The translations under genes and the position numbers were made by a program. DNA of 64,000 bases from Lasiodiplodia sp. COLG20 (lineage: Eukaryota > Ascomycota > Dothideomycetes > Botryosphaeriales > Botryosphaeriaceae): assembly GCA_009801085.1 (NCBI GenBank), contig VNWV01000008.1, forward strand, positions 372,001-436,000. Reading direction: 5' to 3'. Of the stretch, positions 23,394 through 32,940 are shown piece by piece; the first letter of the stretch is position 1, and each line of letters starts with the position of its first letter. Below the pieces are notes generated by a model. That model saw only the letters and a program-made list of their open reading frames with translations, made no database searches and was not told where the DNA came from.

Positions 23394-24430
23394 ATGGACC
23401 TGTCGCTGTCCCCTGGAGAGCTCGAGCGCTATTTCGACCACATTGGATTACCCTACAAGTTTCAGGTGCAACAAAAGCCGCCATTGGACATTACATTGTT
23501 AACAGCCTTGCACACTCATCACATCTCGACCATCCCGTACGAAAATCTCTCCTTGCACTACACAAAGGATGTCAATATCTCTCTCGACGTACATGTACTT
23601 CTTGAGAAGTTTCTAGCAAACGGGCGTGGAGGCTACTGCATGGAGCACAGTATCTTTTTCAACAGCGTACTACGAGCGTATGGCTTTCAAGTGTACCTTA
23701 CTGGTGCGAGACCAAGACTTCGGAAGAATGGCGTTCCATAAGGCGAATATCAGGGATGGTATGTATTAGCCCACAGTATACTATTTCCTCTACTCTCTTC
23801 CGTTGGAGACTTCTATCTGTAGCAACTGTACATTGTCTAACAAAATTTAGGAGACACGTAGTCAATATCGTCACTCTCGCCAACGGCACCAGATGGGTAT
23901 CCGACACCGGTTTTGGTGGTGACGGAATGCGGAAGCCCATGCCGCTCATCAGACACCATATCACGCAGAATATCGGCCCACAGGAGATCCGCTTTGACTA
24001 TGCAAGCATTGAAAATACAACGAACACCTCACTACAAAAACCCGAAGTCTGGATTTACCAGTACCGCAACGGTCCAGACCGACCGTGGAACTCGTTCCTC
24101 TGTTTCACGGAAACTGAGTTCCTTCACAATGACTTCGAGGTCATGAATTTCTACACCAGCAAGTCTCCAGAAAGCTTTCAGACTGTGACGCCCGTGGTGG
24201 TCAAATTTCTTCGCAAGGACAACAACGAGGGTGTGGGAGCAATCTACGGCAAGCTGATGCTGGTCGGTGGTGACGTGAAGGAGAACCTTTGCGGCAAGAC
24301 TCGCGTGGTACGATCATGCAAGTCTGAGCCTGAGCGCTTGAAAGCTCTGCACGAGTTCTTTGGAATGGTATTTATGGAAGAGGAGCAGGCCGGCATTAAG
24401 GGAAGAGTTTCAGAGTTGCTGCCAAACTAA
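23394..24430 (+). pseudogene. Arylamine N-acetyltransferase with one internal stop
   Basis: Two exons (23394-23758 and 23851-24430, GTATGT..TTTAG intron) encode 314 codons that match fungal arylamine N-acetyltransferases throughout, except for an in-frame TAA at 23739-23741. The catalytic triad is intact: cysteine in GRGGYCMEH, histidine in RHVVNIVTL and aspartate in VSDTGFGGDG. The stop lies between KNGVP and GEYQGW, a place where relatives carry a polar residue; a CAA-to-TAA transition would produce it. The splice sites and the downstream half show no decay, so the mutation is recent, or a sequencing error, or unusual splicing is involved. Intact enzymes transfer acetyl or malonyl groups to arylamines, and in some fungi detoxify plant benzoxazolinone derivatives such as 2-aminophenol. 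The start at 23394 lies in a CCACCATGG context. Confidence 0.82.
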
Positions 24431-24605
24431 GGCGACGAGACCCGTGTCAGCCTGTAGTGTGGGGGTGTTGAGGCTCAATTACGCATATTTCACTGGTATC
24501 CTCCGTCCAGCCGTGGTAATTTCATTCGGTCTTCATCCAGGTCCATTTATAGCTATTGGCGAAGTACCATTGGGGTCTTAGCATTTAGAGGGATCGAGTC
24601 TGAGG
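24431..24605. other. 3' flank of the acetyltransferase and left MITE flank
   Basis: Non-coding. It ends with the target-site copy GTCTGAGG (24598-24605) of the MITE. Confidence 0.5.
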
Positions 24606-24908
24606 CGGGGTGTCACATCGTCCGTCCATTTGGGCACGCGCGATGACGGATTATATAAGCAATCGCGCGCGCGACTGCTTTGGTCAATCGCGCGCGTAAA
24701 AAAGACGAGATTATTGAACACATGGGTAGCACTGACGAAATACGGGTTGTGGGGTACAATTAAGCACTGGCCATGGTGTTGACCGCTTTACCCCTATCAC
24801 CATCCTTCCTTTCTAAGTAATTCAATTGACATGTAATTCTAGCTCAATTGAGCGCGCAATTAATTATCGCACGCGCGATTGATCAGGGACGGAAGATGTG
24901 ACACCCTG
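24606..24908. mobile_element. Non-autonomous hAT-type MITE, 303 bp
   Basis: The ends are inverted repeats: the left end starts CGGGGTGTCACATCG and the right end, read in reverse complement, starts CAGGGTGTCACATCT; 20 of the outer 22 positions agree. Both sides carry the same 8-bp direct repeat GTCTGAGG (24598-24605 and 24909-24916). An 8-bp duplication and CAGGG termini are hallmarks of the hAT superfamily. Internally there are several subterminal copies of an AATCGCGCGC-like motif (for example 24653-24667, 24685-24698, and inverted near 24871-24881), as expected for transposase-binding repeats. No reading frame for a transposase is present, so mobility would depend on an element elsewhere. 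Confidence 0.88.
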
Positions 24909-25272
24909 GTCTGAGGTGTAGAACGAGCGGCTTTGTTCCACTGTTAATTAATTTGACTGGATTCCCCCCCTGCAACAGGATCCTCATGCCTGCATGTCAG
25001 CTACGCCATCCGAGCACCGCACGGCATAGCCCCAACGCCACAAGGAATTTTGGCCAATACAGTTCTCGTGGCTCCGTCCCTCGTATACACGTTGGTTATT
25101 TTGGGTATTATCTGCAGTTGATGGCTGATCTTAGCGAGTGCAGTTGCGTTTCATGCTTTTAAAAGAAAGCCTTCTCAAGTCCCACCATCTGCCTCCAAAT
25201 TGACCGAGAGTTTGTCTACGGACACGGATTTCAATCCGGCGATTAACAACGTTTGCTGCAGTGTTCCACGAC
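24909..25272. other. Intergenic stretch upstream of the membrane-protein gene
   Basis: Starts with the second target-site copy (24909-24916) and serves as promoter region of the gene at 25273. No other feature seen. Confidence 0.45.
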
Positions 25273-27762
25273 ATGCGGACCGTTAGCAATGTACCGGCAT
25301 ATAGCCTACTGAATCCTGGGCTGCCTGGTGTCGACATTCAACTTCTTGAGAATCGGTATGTTTAGCGTCGCGAATTGCGTGCGATTTGCAGTCTATTCAC
25401 TGGAAACAGGAGACATGTGCCGGAGAAGAGGTCCAGAAAGGACCCAGTTGTCGTCACAGATGTGGAGGACATCACAGATGAGCCAGCTGGAGCGGATCTC
25501 CCTGATGAGGAGAGGAGATCATGGTGGCGAAGAAACTTCTCAGGCTGGCGCGGCGGCCTCGCGGTCTGCATCGCGCTTACTGCCAGCGTTCTTGCCATCA
25601 ACATCAGCTTTCTGATCTGGGCGGTATTGCCGTCGTCATCCGTCGAACTGGACAAGACGAGTGGCCTAGGCGTCCTGTATCGCGGCAATAGTCACAAAAT
25701 GGATGAACTATCCCGTGTAATCCATTTGGTTATCAACGTCCTCGGAACATTGCTGCTCGGCGCCAGCAACTATAGCTTGCAGATCATGCTGGCACCGACG
25801 AGAGCTGAGGTTGACAATGCACACCAAAAGAGAGATTGGGTCGACGTGGGCGCACAGTCACTGCGGAATCTGAAATTCATCGGGAAGGGCAGGGCGCTAA
25901 TTTGCGCCGCTTTGACGGTGTCGTCTCTGCCTTTGCATCTTTTGTGAGTTTTTTCTTCTTCATTTCCAGATAAGCTTTATATTCATCTCCTGCAACATTC
26001 TAAAACTCTCGAAGCAAAGGGACTGTGATTTGCATGACACAGAATTAGCACTCACGTTTGCTTTTAACAATAGATACAACTCGACGATCTTCCCAGCCCT
26101 CGGCGCAAATGAATACTTCTCGGTCATTGTTCCTCAAGATTTTTCGATCAACAACACTACATGGACAGCAAAGCTGCTCGACTCAAACCGAACGCTGGAC
26201 TTTTGGCAGAATCCGCATACTGATGCCGATTTCCAGGCCGTCTTTGACTCACTAAAGAAGCAGGATCTCAGTTCTTTTAAAAACATGTCGAGCAACGAGT
26301 GCCTCAAGACATACAGCGTACCGTTCCAGAGCGAATACCGGAATGTCATTGTAGTGTTGAGCAAGGAAGGTCAGCAGCCGGCTATGGAAAGGCAAGCCCG
26401 GGCATACCACTCGATGCCCTTTGATGCAACGCCTGGTGCATGGCTGTGCGAGAAATACTCTGCCACGCGGTATGGGGCCTCTTGTAACATGGACATCCAC
26501 GGCGACAATGGAGAATGGGTCTTGATGGAAGCGGCCGTGTCGCACTGTCTCGTCCAATCCGGTCAGCCCGTATGCCGAATCATCTTCAGTTTGCCTCTAT
26601 TACTTGCCGTCATCGCTGCAAATGTCGTAAAGCTCGCGTCGATGGTCATAATCCTTTGCCATTACAACCAACCAACACTCGTCACCTTAGGGGATGGAAT
26701 TGCCTCGTTCTTGGAACAGCCGGACCCACATACTAGGGACATGTGTCTCTGGAGCAAGAAGTGTTTCCGCTCGCGAGCAGAGTATCAACAGGAGGACAGA
26801 TGGAGCACCGTTCCAAAGAAATATGAGCCGATAACGTATCCAAATGGGTCAGGATCAGCGGCCACGAAAGCACGCTGGAACGTAACAGTGGGCCTGTAAG
26901 TACAGATCAGTCTTCAGAGAACTATGTGGTGGCTGAAACCTAGCTTCTTCACGGCAGTTTATTAGCAATCGTTGCAACGACGGCTGTCTTCTTCGTTGAG
27001 GCATGCAAAGAATTAAAATATATGAACAGCATGCAAAACACGAATATGGCGGGGCTCTGGGCACTCGGCCTCGGGACAGTCAAAGCCCAGTCCACGGTCA
27101 CAAAGACTATGCATGCGTCAATTCCCACACTAGTCATGCTGGCCAACCTGCCGCAACTCGCCCTCTCTATCACCTACGTCCTCGTCAACAGGCTCCTCTC
27201 CGCCATGGCCGCCGCGCGCGAATGGGCGTCGTTCGCGCACTCACGCAAAGGCTTACGGGTGACGGCACCGCAGGGTCAGCAGCGCAGCACACTGTGGTTG
27301 CAGTTGCCTTATTCGTTCGCTATTCCACAGCTAGTCCTATCGGCACTGCTGCACTACTTCGTTTCGCAGAGTCTGTTTCTCGCGCAGATCGCCATCTTCA
27401 ACGCCCGCGACGAGACCGAGGATAGAGAAGCTTCAGTCTCGAGCATCGGCTTCTCGGCGATTGGCATTTTCTGCTCGTTGCTGACCACAGGTGCCGTGCT
27501 GGTGGCCGTGGTGCTGGCCGGGCTGGTCGTGCGGTGCAAGGAGGGCAGTGTGCCGGTTGGGTTTTGCAGCGCCGCAGTTGCAGCAGCATGTCACCCCCCG
27601 ATGTGGGAAGAGAGAGGCGTGGAGAAGCAGCTTGTGCAGTGGGGGGATGTGCTTGGAAAGGATGGCTTCTTTTCCGGGGAGGATGTTCATGGGCCGGTTG
27701 GGCACTGCAGTTTCAGTGCCGAAAAGGTTTCCTTACCTGAGGTGGGGAAACTGTATGCTTGA
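25273..27762 (+). CDS. Large multi-pass membrane protein, DUF6536-like
   Basis: Four exons (25273-25355, 25410-25943, 26074-26895, 26958-27762) total 748 codons (747 residues). The 83-nt first exon was recovered because the following exon has no ATG; MRTVSNVPAYSLLNPGLPG joins in frame through a GTATGT..ACAG intron. After a charged cytosolic region comes WRGGLAVCIALTASVLAINI, the first membrane helix and characteristic start of the fungal DUF6536 family. A second helix pair follows, then a large polar loop with NxS/T sites and cysteines (about residues 210-370, including GAWLCEKYSATRYGASCNMD), then several helices to the end (LLLAVIAANVVKLASMVIIL, LLAIVATTAVFFVEA, ASIPTLVMLANLPQLALSI). The function of this family is unknown to me. 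All junctions preserve frame. Confidence 0.85.
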
Positions 27763-28922
27763 ATGGTGTTCTTATAAAAAATACTTGGTATCACAACCCA
27801 CGTGGAGCAAATTAGGCTGTAGGCTCGGCGGGAATACTAGTGCGCGCTATAAGAAGCGATACTGGCGGGACGGCACGAATAAGACGGCGCCGGCGACGGC
27901 CTCCCCATCCCAGACTGCGGTGGCGAATAAGGCGGGTTCAGTGACAACCACAACCCTTAAAACAACACTTGAAACCACATTTTATGGTTGCTTTTACTTA
28001 CAAAAGTTCCAGCCAGCGGCGTGTCTTGCGGGAAGACGGCATGTCCGCTTTTGATTGGGGCTGGTCATTGTTTCCGAAGGAAGAGCATGCCACATTTGTA
28101 GTTTGGTTTGTCTTCATGAGCAATACAGCTACTTCTTCCGAGTTCAATCGGAGCTGATGCCCGCTTTCAGACGGATGTTTGCTGATCCCCAAGCTTTCAA
28201 AGTGCCACATACCTCGGGGGTGGAGACCACCCACTAGAATCGTTCAGCCAGACCCCACAGTGAGTTCAGCGGCTTAAGGCTTACCTTTGGACAGCTCCGC
28301 CAGCCCACTGCGCGTCATTTGCGGGGCGCGGCTTACCAACTGAAAAAGGAAAAGGTTGAGCGGCACGGCATAGCAACCGCGCCCACGGACTCGATCCCGC
28401 GTGTGCACACTTTTCGGGGGCAACTACCCCGCAAGTGCCTGTTACCTGCATTCCACATTGCCCAGCCCTTCTAGCCTTCTTGGCTGCGCCTTCTACCACC
28501 ATGCTACGCCTTCTAGACCAGAAATCTCCACGAGGTAAATCGCCATGGCTGCACATCACACGTGGGAAGCGGGAATCCCACGATGCAGATCAGAGTAATG
28601 TTCCGAGCAGCCTCGTGGAAAATGCCGCGCAGCGACGTCTTTATCATTTCTTTTGCTTTCATATAACAGCCGTGCGTTTCCCACTTCAGATAGCCCGCAC
28701 CCTCATGATCAGCACCTGAGCTTTCCACTGCCTCTTTGTTTCCCTCATCCTGCTCATCAGTGTCAGCTCAGCTGCCTGAAAGAAATCACGGGGGGCAAGT
28801 TCTACTAGAACCCTGCCCTCTGGCTCCAGGATTCGACCCTGGCACCGCTGCCTTGCGTTTTCGTCCCACAATTTCTCGACGACGCGCGCCAAAGAATACC
28901 CCACGAGTGTAAAACTACCAAA
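27763..28922. other. Intergenic stretch
   Basis: Overlapping short open frames on both strands, none with a domain, signal peptide or splice support. The end (about 28700-28922) is the promoter of the next gene. Confidence 0.5.
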
Positions 28923-29565
28923 ATGCGTTCTTCCCAACTTTCGCCGGCGCTCAACGCCATGGTATTCGCCGTGATCCTGTTCGCCAAGTCATGCGTCTTT
29001 GCTCGTAAGTGGTGTTGCTGTTACGAACCACAAGCGAAGACTGACTTCAAACTCAGAATCCCCCTCTAGCTCCACTTCGTCCTCTACCGTACACCTCACC
29101 TCCTCTGATGTGCGCTCTATCTCCTCAAACTCTACCAGCTCCTCCGACTCCCCCGACCCCAACTCTATTGCCAGCAGCGGCGGTCTCTCTGGCAGCGCCA
29201 TAGCCGGCCTCTGCGCTGTCGGTGGTTTCGTTCTCGTGTTTGGAATCGCCGCCGCCTTGTTCTTCTGGAACCGCCGCGCCGACCGCAACATGCGCACTGA
29301 GCAAGACGTGCAAGATCTCGTGATGAGCATCGCCTTCAGTGACGATGAGGAGGCGGCTATGGTAAAGCACGCAGGCGTGCTGCATGGAGTGGTCGGGCAC
29401 TTGGGCATCATGGGCAGCTCAATGAGAGCAGTCGCGCCTGATGGAACGCTGCTAATAACACCACCACCGGCTGTGTATGGAAGGAAGAGTGCAGAGGGCA
29501 ATAAATTGGGCCTGGAAAAAAAGCCGTGGGATGCAAGCGAGCTGGGTGTGCTGGACCGCGTGTAG
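28923..29565 (+). CDS. Small single-pass membrane protein with S/T-rich ectodomain
   Basis: Two exons (28923-29004 and 29057-29565) give 196 residues. Exon 1 encodes a signal peptide (hydrophobic AMVFAVILFAKSCVFA after MRSSQLSPALN). Exon 2 begins with a serine-rich stretch of about 55 residues (SSSTSSSTVHLTSS, SNSTSSSDSPD), then a transmembrane helix GLCAVGGFVLVFGIAAALFF, a basic stop-transfer WNRRADR and an acidic-to-basic cytosolic tail ending WDASELGVLDRV. The layout (signal, O-glycosylatable stalk, one helix, short tail) is that of Mid2/Wsc-like surface sensors, but the sequence is not recognisably theirs. Function unknown. The 52-bp intron uses GTAAGT..CAG. Confidence 0.75.
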
Positions 29566-29680
29566 GCCAGTAGAGACTGAGATAGGAATAGCGAACAATA
29601 AGAAGGTAATTTTAATAAGCTTGCTTCAAAGAAATCTTGTAGTTCTTAGTGTAGTGTTGAGGCTGCCTTGCGGTTTCTTG

Positions 29681-29872
29681 CCTTGCCTTGCCTTGCCTTG
29701 CCGTACCATGTCGTGTTATGCTTTTACTTGCCTTGCTCTGCCGTGTCGCCATGTCGCCATGTCGCCATGTCGCCATGTCGCCGTATCGCCGTGTTGCCGT
29801 ATTTTTATGTTGCCGTGTCGCTATATTGCTGTGTCGCCGTGTCGCAATATTACTATATTACTATATCGCTAT
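29681..29872 (+). repeat. CCTTG pentamers followed by a 16-unit octamer array
   Basis: Four CCTTG copies at 29681-29700, then from 29745 to 29872 sixteen in-register 8-bp units. The first four are GTCGCCAT exactly; later ones drift (GTCGCCGT, ATCGCCGT, GTTGCCGT, ATTTTTAT, GTCGCTAT, ATTGCTGT, ATTACTAT twice, ATCGCTAT). Nearly all substitutions are transitions (C/T or G/A); only two are transversions. Period and register never slip. Confidence 0.85.
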
Positions 29873-30174
29873 TATAACGGTAGGCTCCTTCTACTAAGCT
29901 TTAAAGTCACTTAGCAGGCCGGATAAACCGTAGGGTTCACCTGCCACCATGCATCGGCCATCCGGGTGCCGGGTGCCCGCGAAAACCCGGGTCCGCCAAC
30001 GCGGGTCGCCGCGAACTCGGGTCACCCAAATCCCGAATTCGCGCCGCCCCGCCGCCCGGAAAGAGGGTAGCGGAAGGAATTTACCCGTTTGGCGCCTGCC
30101 GACCCCGGCGCCGCCCACCTACCGGCGGAGCGCTTTTCGCGAGCTCGCCAAAACTGCTTCTAAAACCAACCCCC

Positions 30175-30222
30175 CAGGACCTTCAGTGTGTTAGACTGAA
30201 GGTCCTGAGTTCAAGTCTCGGC
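30175..30222 (+). other. tRNA-like hairpin plus T-arm
   Basis: A perfect 13-bp stem (30175-30187 pairing with 30195-30207) closes a 7-base loop GTGTTAG. If its inner five pairs are read as an anticodon stem, the loop would show GTT (Asn) with T before and A after it. It runs into AGGTC and then CTGAG-TTCAAGT-CTCGG, a correctly paired T-arm with the canonical TTCAAGT loop. No D-arm or matching acceptor strand is visible upstream, so this is a remnant or tRNA-derived sequence, not a functional tRNA gene. Confidence 0.4.
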
Positions 30223-31577
30223 CGCCGTAAGAACACGGGCGCAGCCTTTCTTTTTGTATTGCGAAGTTGTATCTAGGTGTGGATACCAATTTTTTTTTTA
30301 GTTGGTGGACAATGCACCCGGCGATATCTCGGGCGGACTCTCACAAAACACCCGCGCGGCACGAAGCGATATGAAAGTTGCTTCCTCGGCAGATGCGGAT
30401 GACGCAAGAGGAGGAGGGCTGTGTACATGTGCAAGGGTTTCCTGACTTCGTGGGAGATGGTTGGGCGGCCAATTGTGGGGTGCGCTTGGAGATTGGGCGA
30501 TGAGATCGAGCGAATTGGGAAAGGGCTTGGCTGTGGACGTTGGCCAGGAGACAAAATTGCAGAAAACGGAGAACAACAGTGCTACTGGTCGGTAGGCTGG
30601 CGAAGTGTAGTTGGTAGAATAGCATTACTTTTGGGTGCATCGGGTTGCCCCCGTGGCGTTCGAGAAGACACTGCCGTAGTAAGCCACGAGAATTATGCCA
30701 ATGCTTAAAATACTCACTGTGCATGACCGCCAAAGCGGCCAAGAAGCCACGACGGGAGAAGCAGCCGAGGTCATAGCATACCAAACTGCCTTCACATGAA
30801 GAAGCTCTTCTCAATCCTCACCGCTCATTCACATCAGTGCTAGTCTCTCATTTATTTTCATTTTTGCGTATCAATCCCTTTTTAACTAGACCTCGCTTAC
30901 GCGCAAAGCCTTCTAGTCCTGTTGATGATATATCCTCAAAGTTTGACACCGAGCCCAAGTCCACCCGCCGCATTAACCATTAGACAAAAAGAGAAAAACA
31001 AGGAGAGCGATGGCGACAGAAAACAATCTCAAAGACAATGCGAAAAAAGAAAAGCTCGTAGCCACCGGAAGCACAACAAACACGCAAACTCACGCTGGCA
31101 GTAACAAGCAATGCAAGACGACGACAAGGAAAAGGAAAACAGTATGAGTGAGTGAGTGAGTGATGAGCATGAGCCAACGCTTGCTGTGTTAAATGGGCAG
31201 GAGAAGATGCTGTGTTGTGTTGTGATCGGTGAGGCCTGTTAATATATCCAGAGGCGCATAGACGTTTCAAGAATTGCGGGGCTGACCAGAGACTCCCAAA
31301 AGCAGACAGATGACCTTTCCCCCAGCCGGGCCTTCCAAGCCCGGCGATGATGACTGTTGTGTTGTTGTTTCCCTTACCGAATGTTTCGTGTATAGTGTGC
31401 CCTGAGAGCTGTTCAGGGGTGGGTATCTGGGGGTGGTGGAATCTCAGGAGAAAAGAAAAAGAAAACGTGACAAGAAAATGCCATACGGCGACATGACGTC
31501 AAGAAGTGAAGAGTAAGTATGTGCAAGAATGAAAACCCTTGACAGCAAAAACAACAAAGATGCAATCATGGACAGCC

Positions 31578-32940
31578 CTATAGCTTCTCGCTCAGAGGGC
31601 TGTCCTTCTTAGCCATCATGGTCCGCACGGCAAAGCAGCCGATCAGCGCGAGCTCGAGGATCGCCGAAACAATCGACAGCGCGAATCCGGCATTCTGCAA
31701 AACGTAGTCAGCACCATCGTCCACTCTCCAACCCCGGGAAAGAACCAAAACTCACCTGCTCCGTACAAACCGCGGCAATCTCCTCCTTCCCCGTCACCGC
31801 ATCCCCCTGATGCTCGCACGCCCACCCACTCAAACTCTGCCCGCCCGCCCCCGCCTCAAACAGCTTATACACCGCCAACGCCGCGATCCACGCACCCACA
31901 AAGAAAATCCCAAGGCCAACCCTCCACCCAGCCAGGCGCTTCACCGGCTTCATCAGCCTCGCCCGCAGACTCAAGCCCCAAACAATAATCGACGCGCAGA
32001 AGCTCGTGAAGCCGACGGCCAGCAGCAGCCACGTCGGCAGCAGCGACAGGTCGGACGGCCAGACGGGGTGCGTCGACACCGTGTTATCGATGGTCCCGTC
32101 GACCTTGAGGCCGCCGTACAGGCTGAGGCTGTGGCCCATGACGATGGCCTCGGCGGCGCTGATGATGACGATGAGCGGCAGGACTGTCCATTGCGCCAGC
32201 CGCGGCCAGCTGTTGGCGTCGGGCGCCGGGCCGAGGCCGCGGGAGCTGAAGGAGCGCGCGGCGGCGGCGTTGGCTTGCGAGGCGTCGGAGAAGCGGGAGT
32301 GCGTTGTTGGCGCGGGGACGCCGGCGGGGGGCGGAGGAAGGGTCGGGGGGCGGTCGAGTTGGGTGGAGGTTTGCGCGGGTGCGGATGGTCCTGGGGCGGC
32401 GAGAGACACGTCGTGCAGCTCGACTTGGGTGGTGGCTTGGGAGAGCGGCGAGCGCGTTCCGTCCTGCTGCTGGTAGCCGTAGCCCGGGCTGAAGGGCGGT
32501 TGGGGGCTGCGCGGGGCGGGAGAAGACGTGGGGACGGGCCGGTAGTCGGAAGTACGGTAGTCGGAGGAGCGGTAGTCGGAAGTACGGTAGTCGGAAGACC
32601 GAGGAGAGGTTACGCTACGTTGGTAGTCCGGGCGAGGGTGGTGGGGTGATGCCGGGCTGGCGTAGGTGTGGGAGCGAGAGGAGGAGGCGGTGCCGGGGCG
32701 GAATTGTTGTTGTGGTGATGCGGTGCCGGACCGTGGTGGGTATTGGTGCGGTGCGGGACCCGGGCGGGAGTAGGAGCGCTGCGATACCGAGGAGCCAGGA
32801 CGCGGTGATTCCGGAGAGCTGAAGGGAAAGCGAGGCTGTTGCACGGCGGGCGCGCCGGGCGGGTAAGGAATTACATCGTTGGTGCTGGGAGTCCTGTCGG
32901 GTCGCTGAGGACGCGGCCGGTACGGCTGGGAGTAAGACAT
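31578..32940 (-). CDS. MARVEL-like four-span membrane protein with long disordered N terminus
   Basis: Two exons (32940-31756 and 31694-31578) give 433 residues. The first about 250 residues are Pro/Ser/Tyr-rich and disordered, with tandem SDYR(T/S) units encoded near 32530-32600. The membrane domain follows: LAQWTVLPLIVIISAAEAIV, LLPTWLLLAVGFTSFCASII, VGLGIFFVGAWIAALAVYKL, and a last helix in exon 2 (FALSIVSAILELALIGCFAV). Four helices with a cysteine-containing loop before the last (WACEHQGDAV..AAVCTEQ) fit MARVEL-type proteins. A start at 32940 (MSYSQPYRPRP) is preferred over an upstream in-frame ATG because the region between reads like 5' leader. Such proteins organise membrane domains at the plasma membrane; the specific role here is unknown. 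Confidence 0.82.

Larger units (their letters stand above)
29566..31577. other. Repeat-bearing intergenic stretch
   Basis: Holds the CCTTG pentamers and octamer array (29681-29872), a GC-rich tract with repeated CGGGT motifs (about 29950-30120), a tRNA-like hairpin (30175-30222), a T-run near 30290 and a short GAGT microsatellite (31146-31161). No convincing protein gene. Confidence 0.6.

Noticed and set aside
29950..30120. GC-rich tract as a CRISPR-like or promoter array
   Set aside because: CGGGT motifs recur irregularly with no constant spacing; no array structure.
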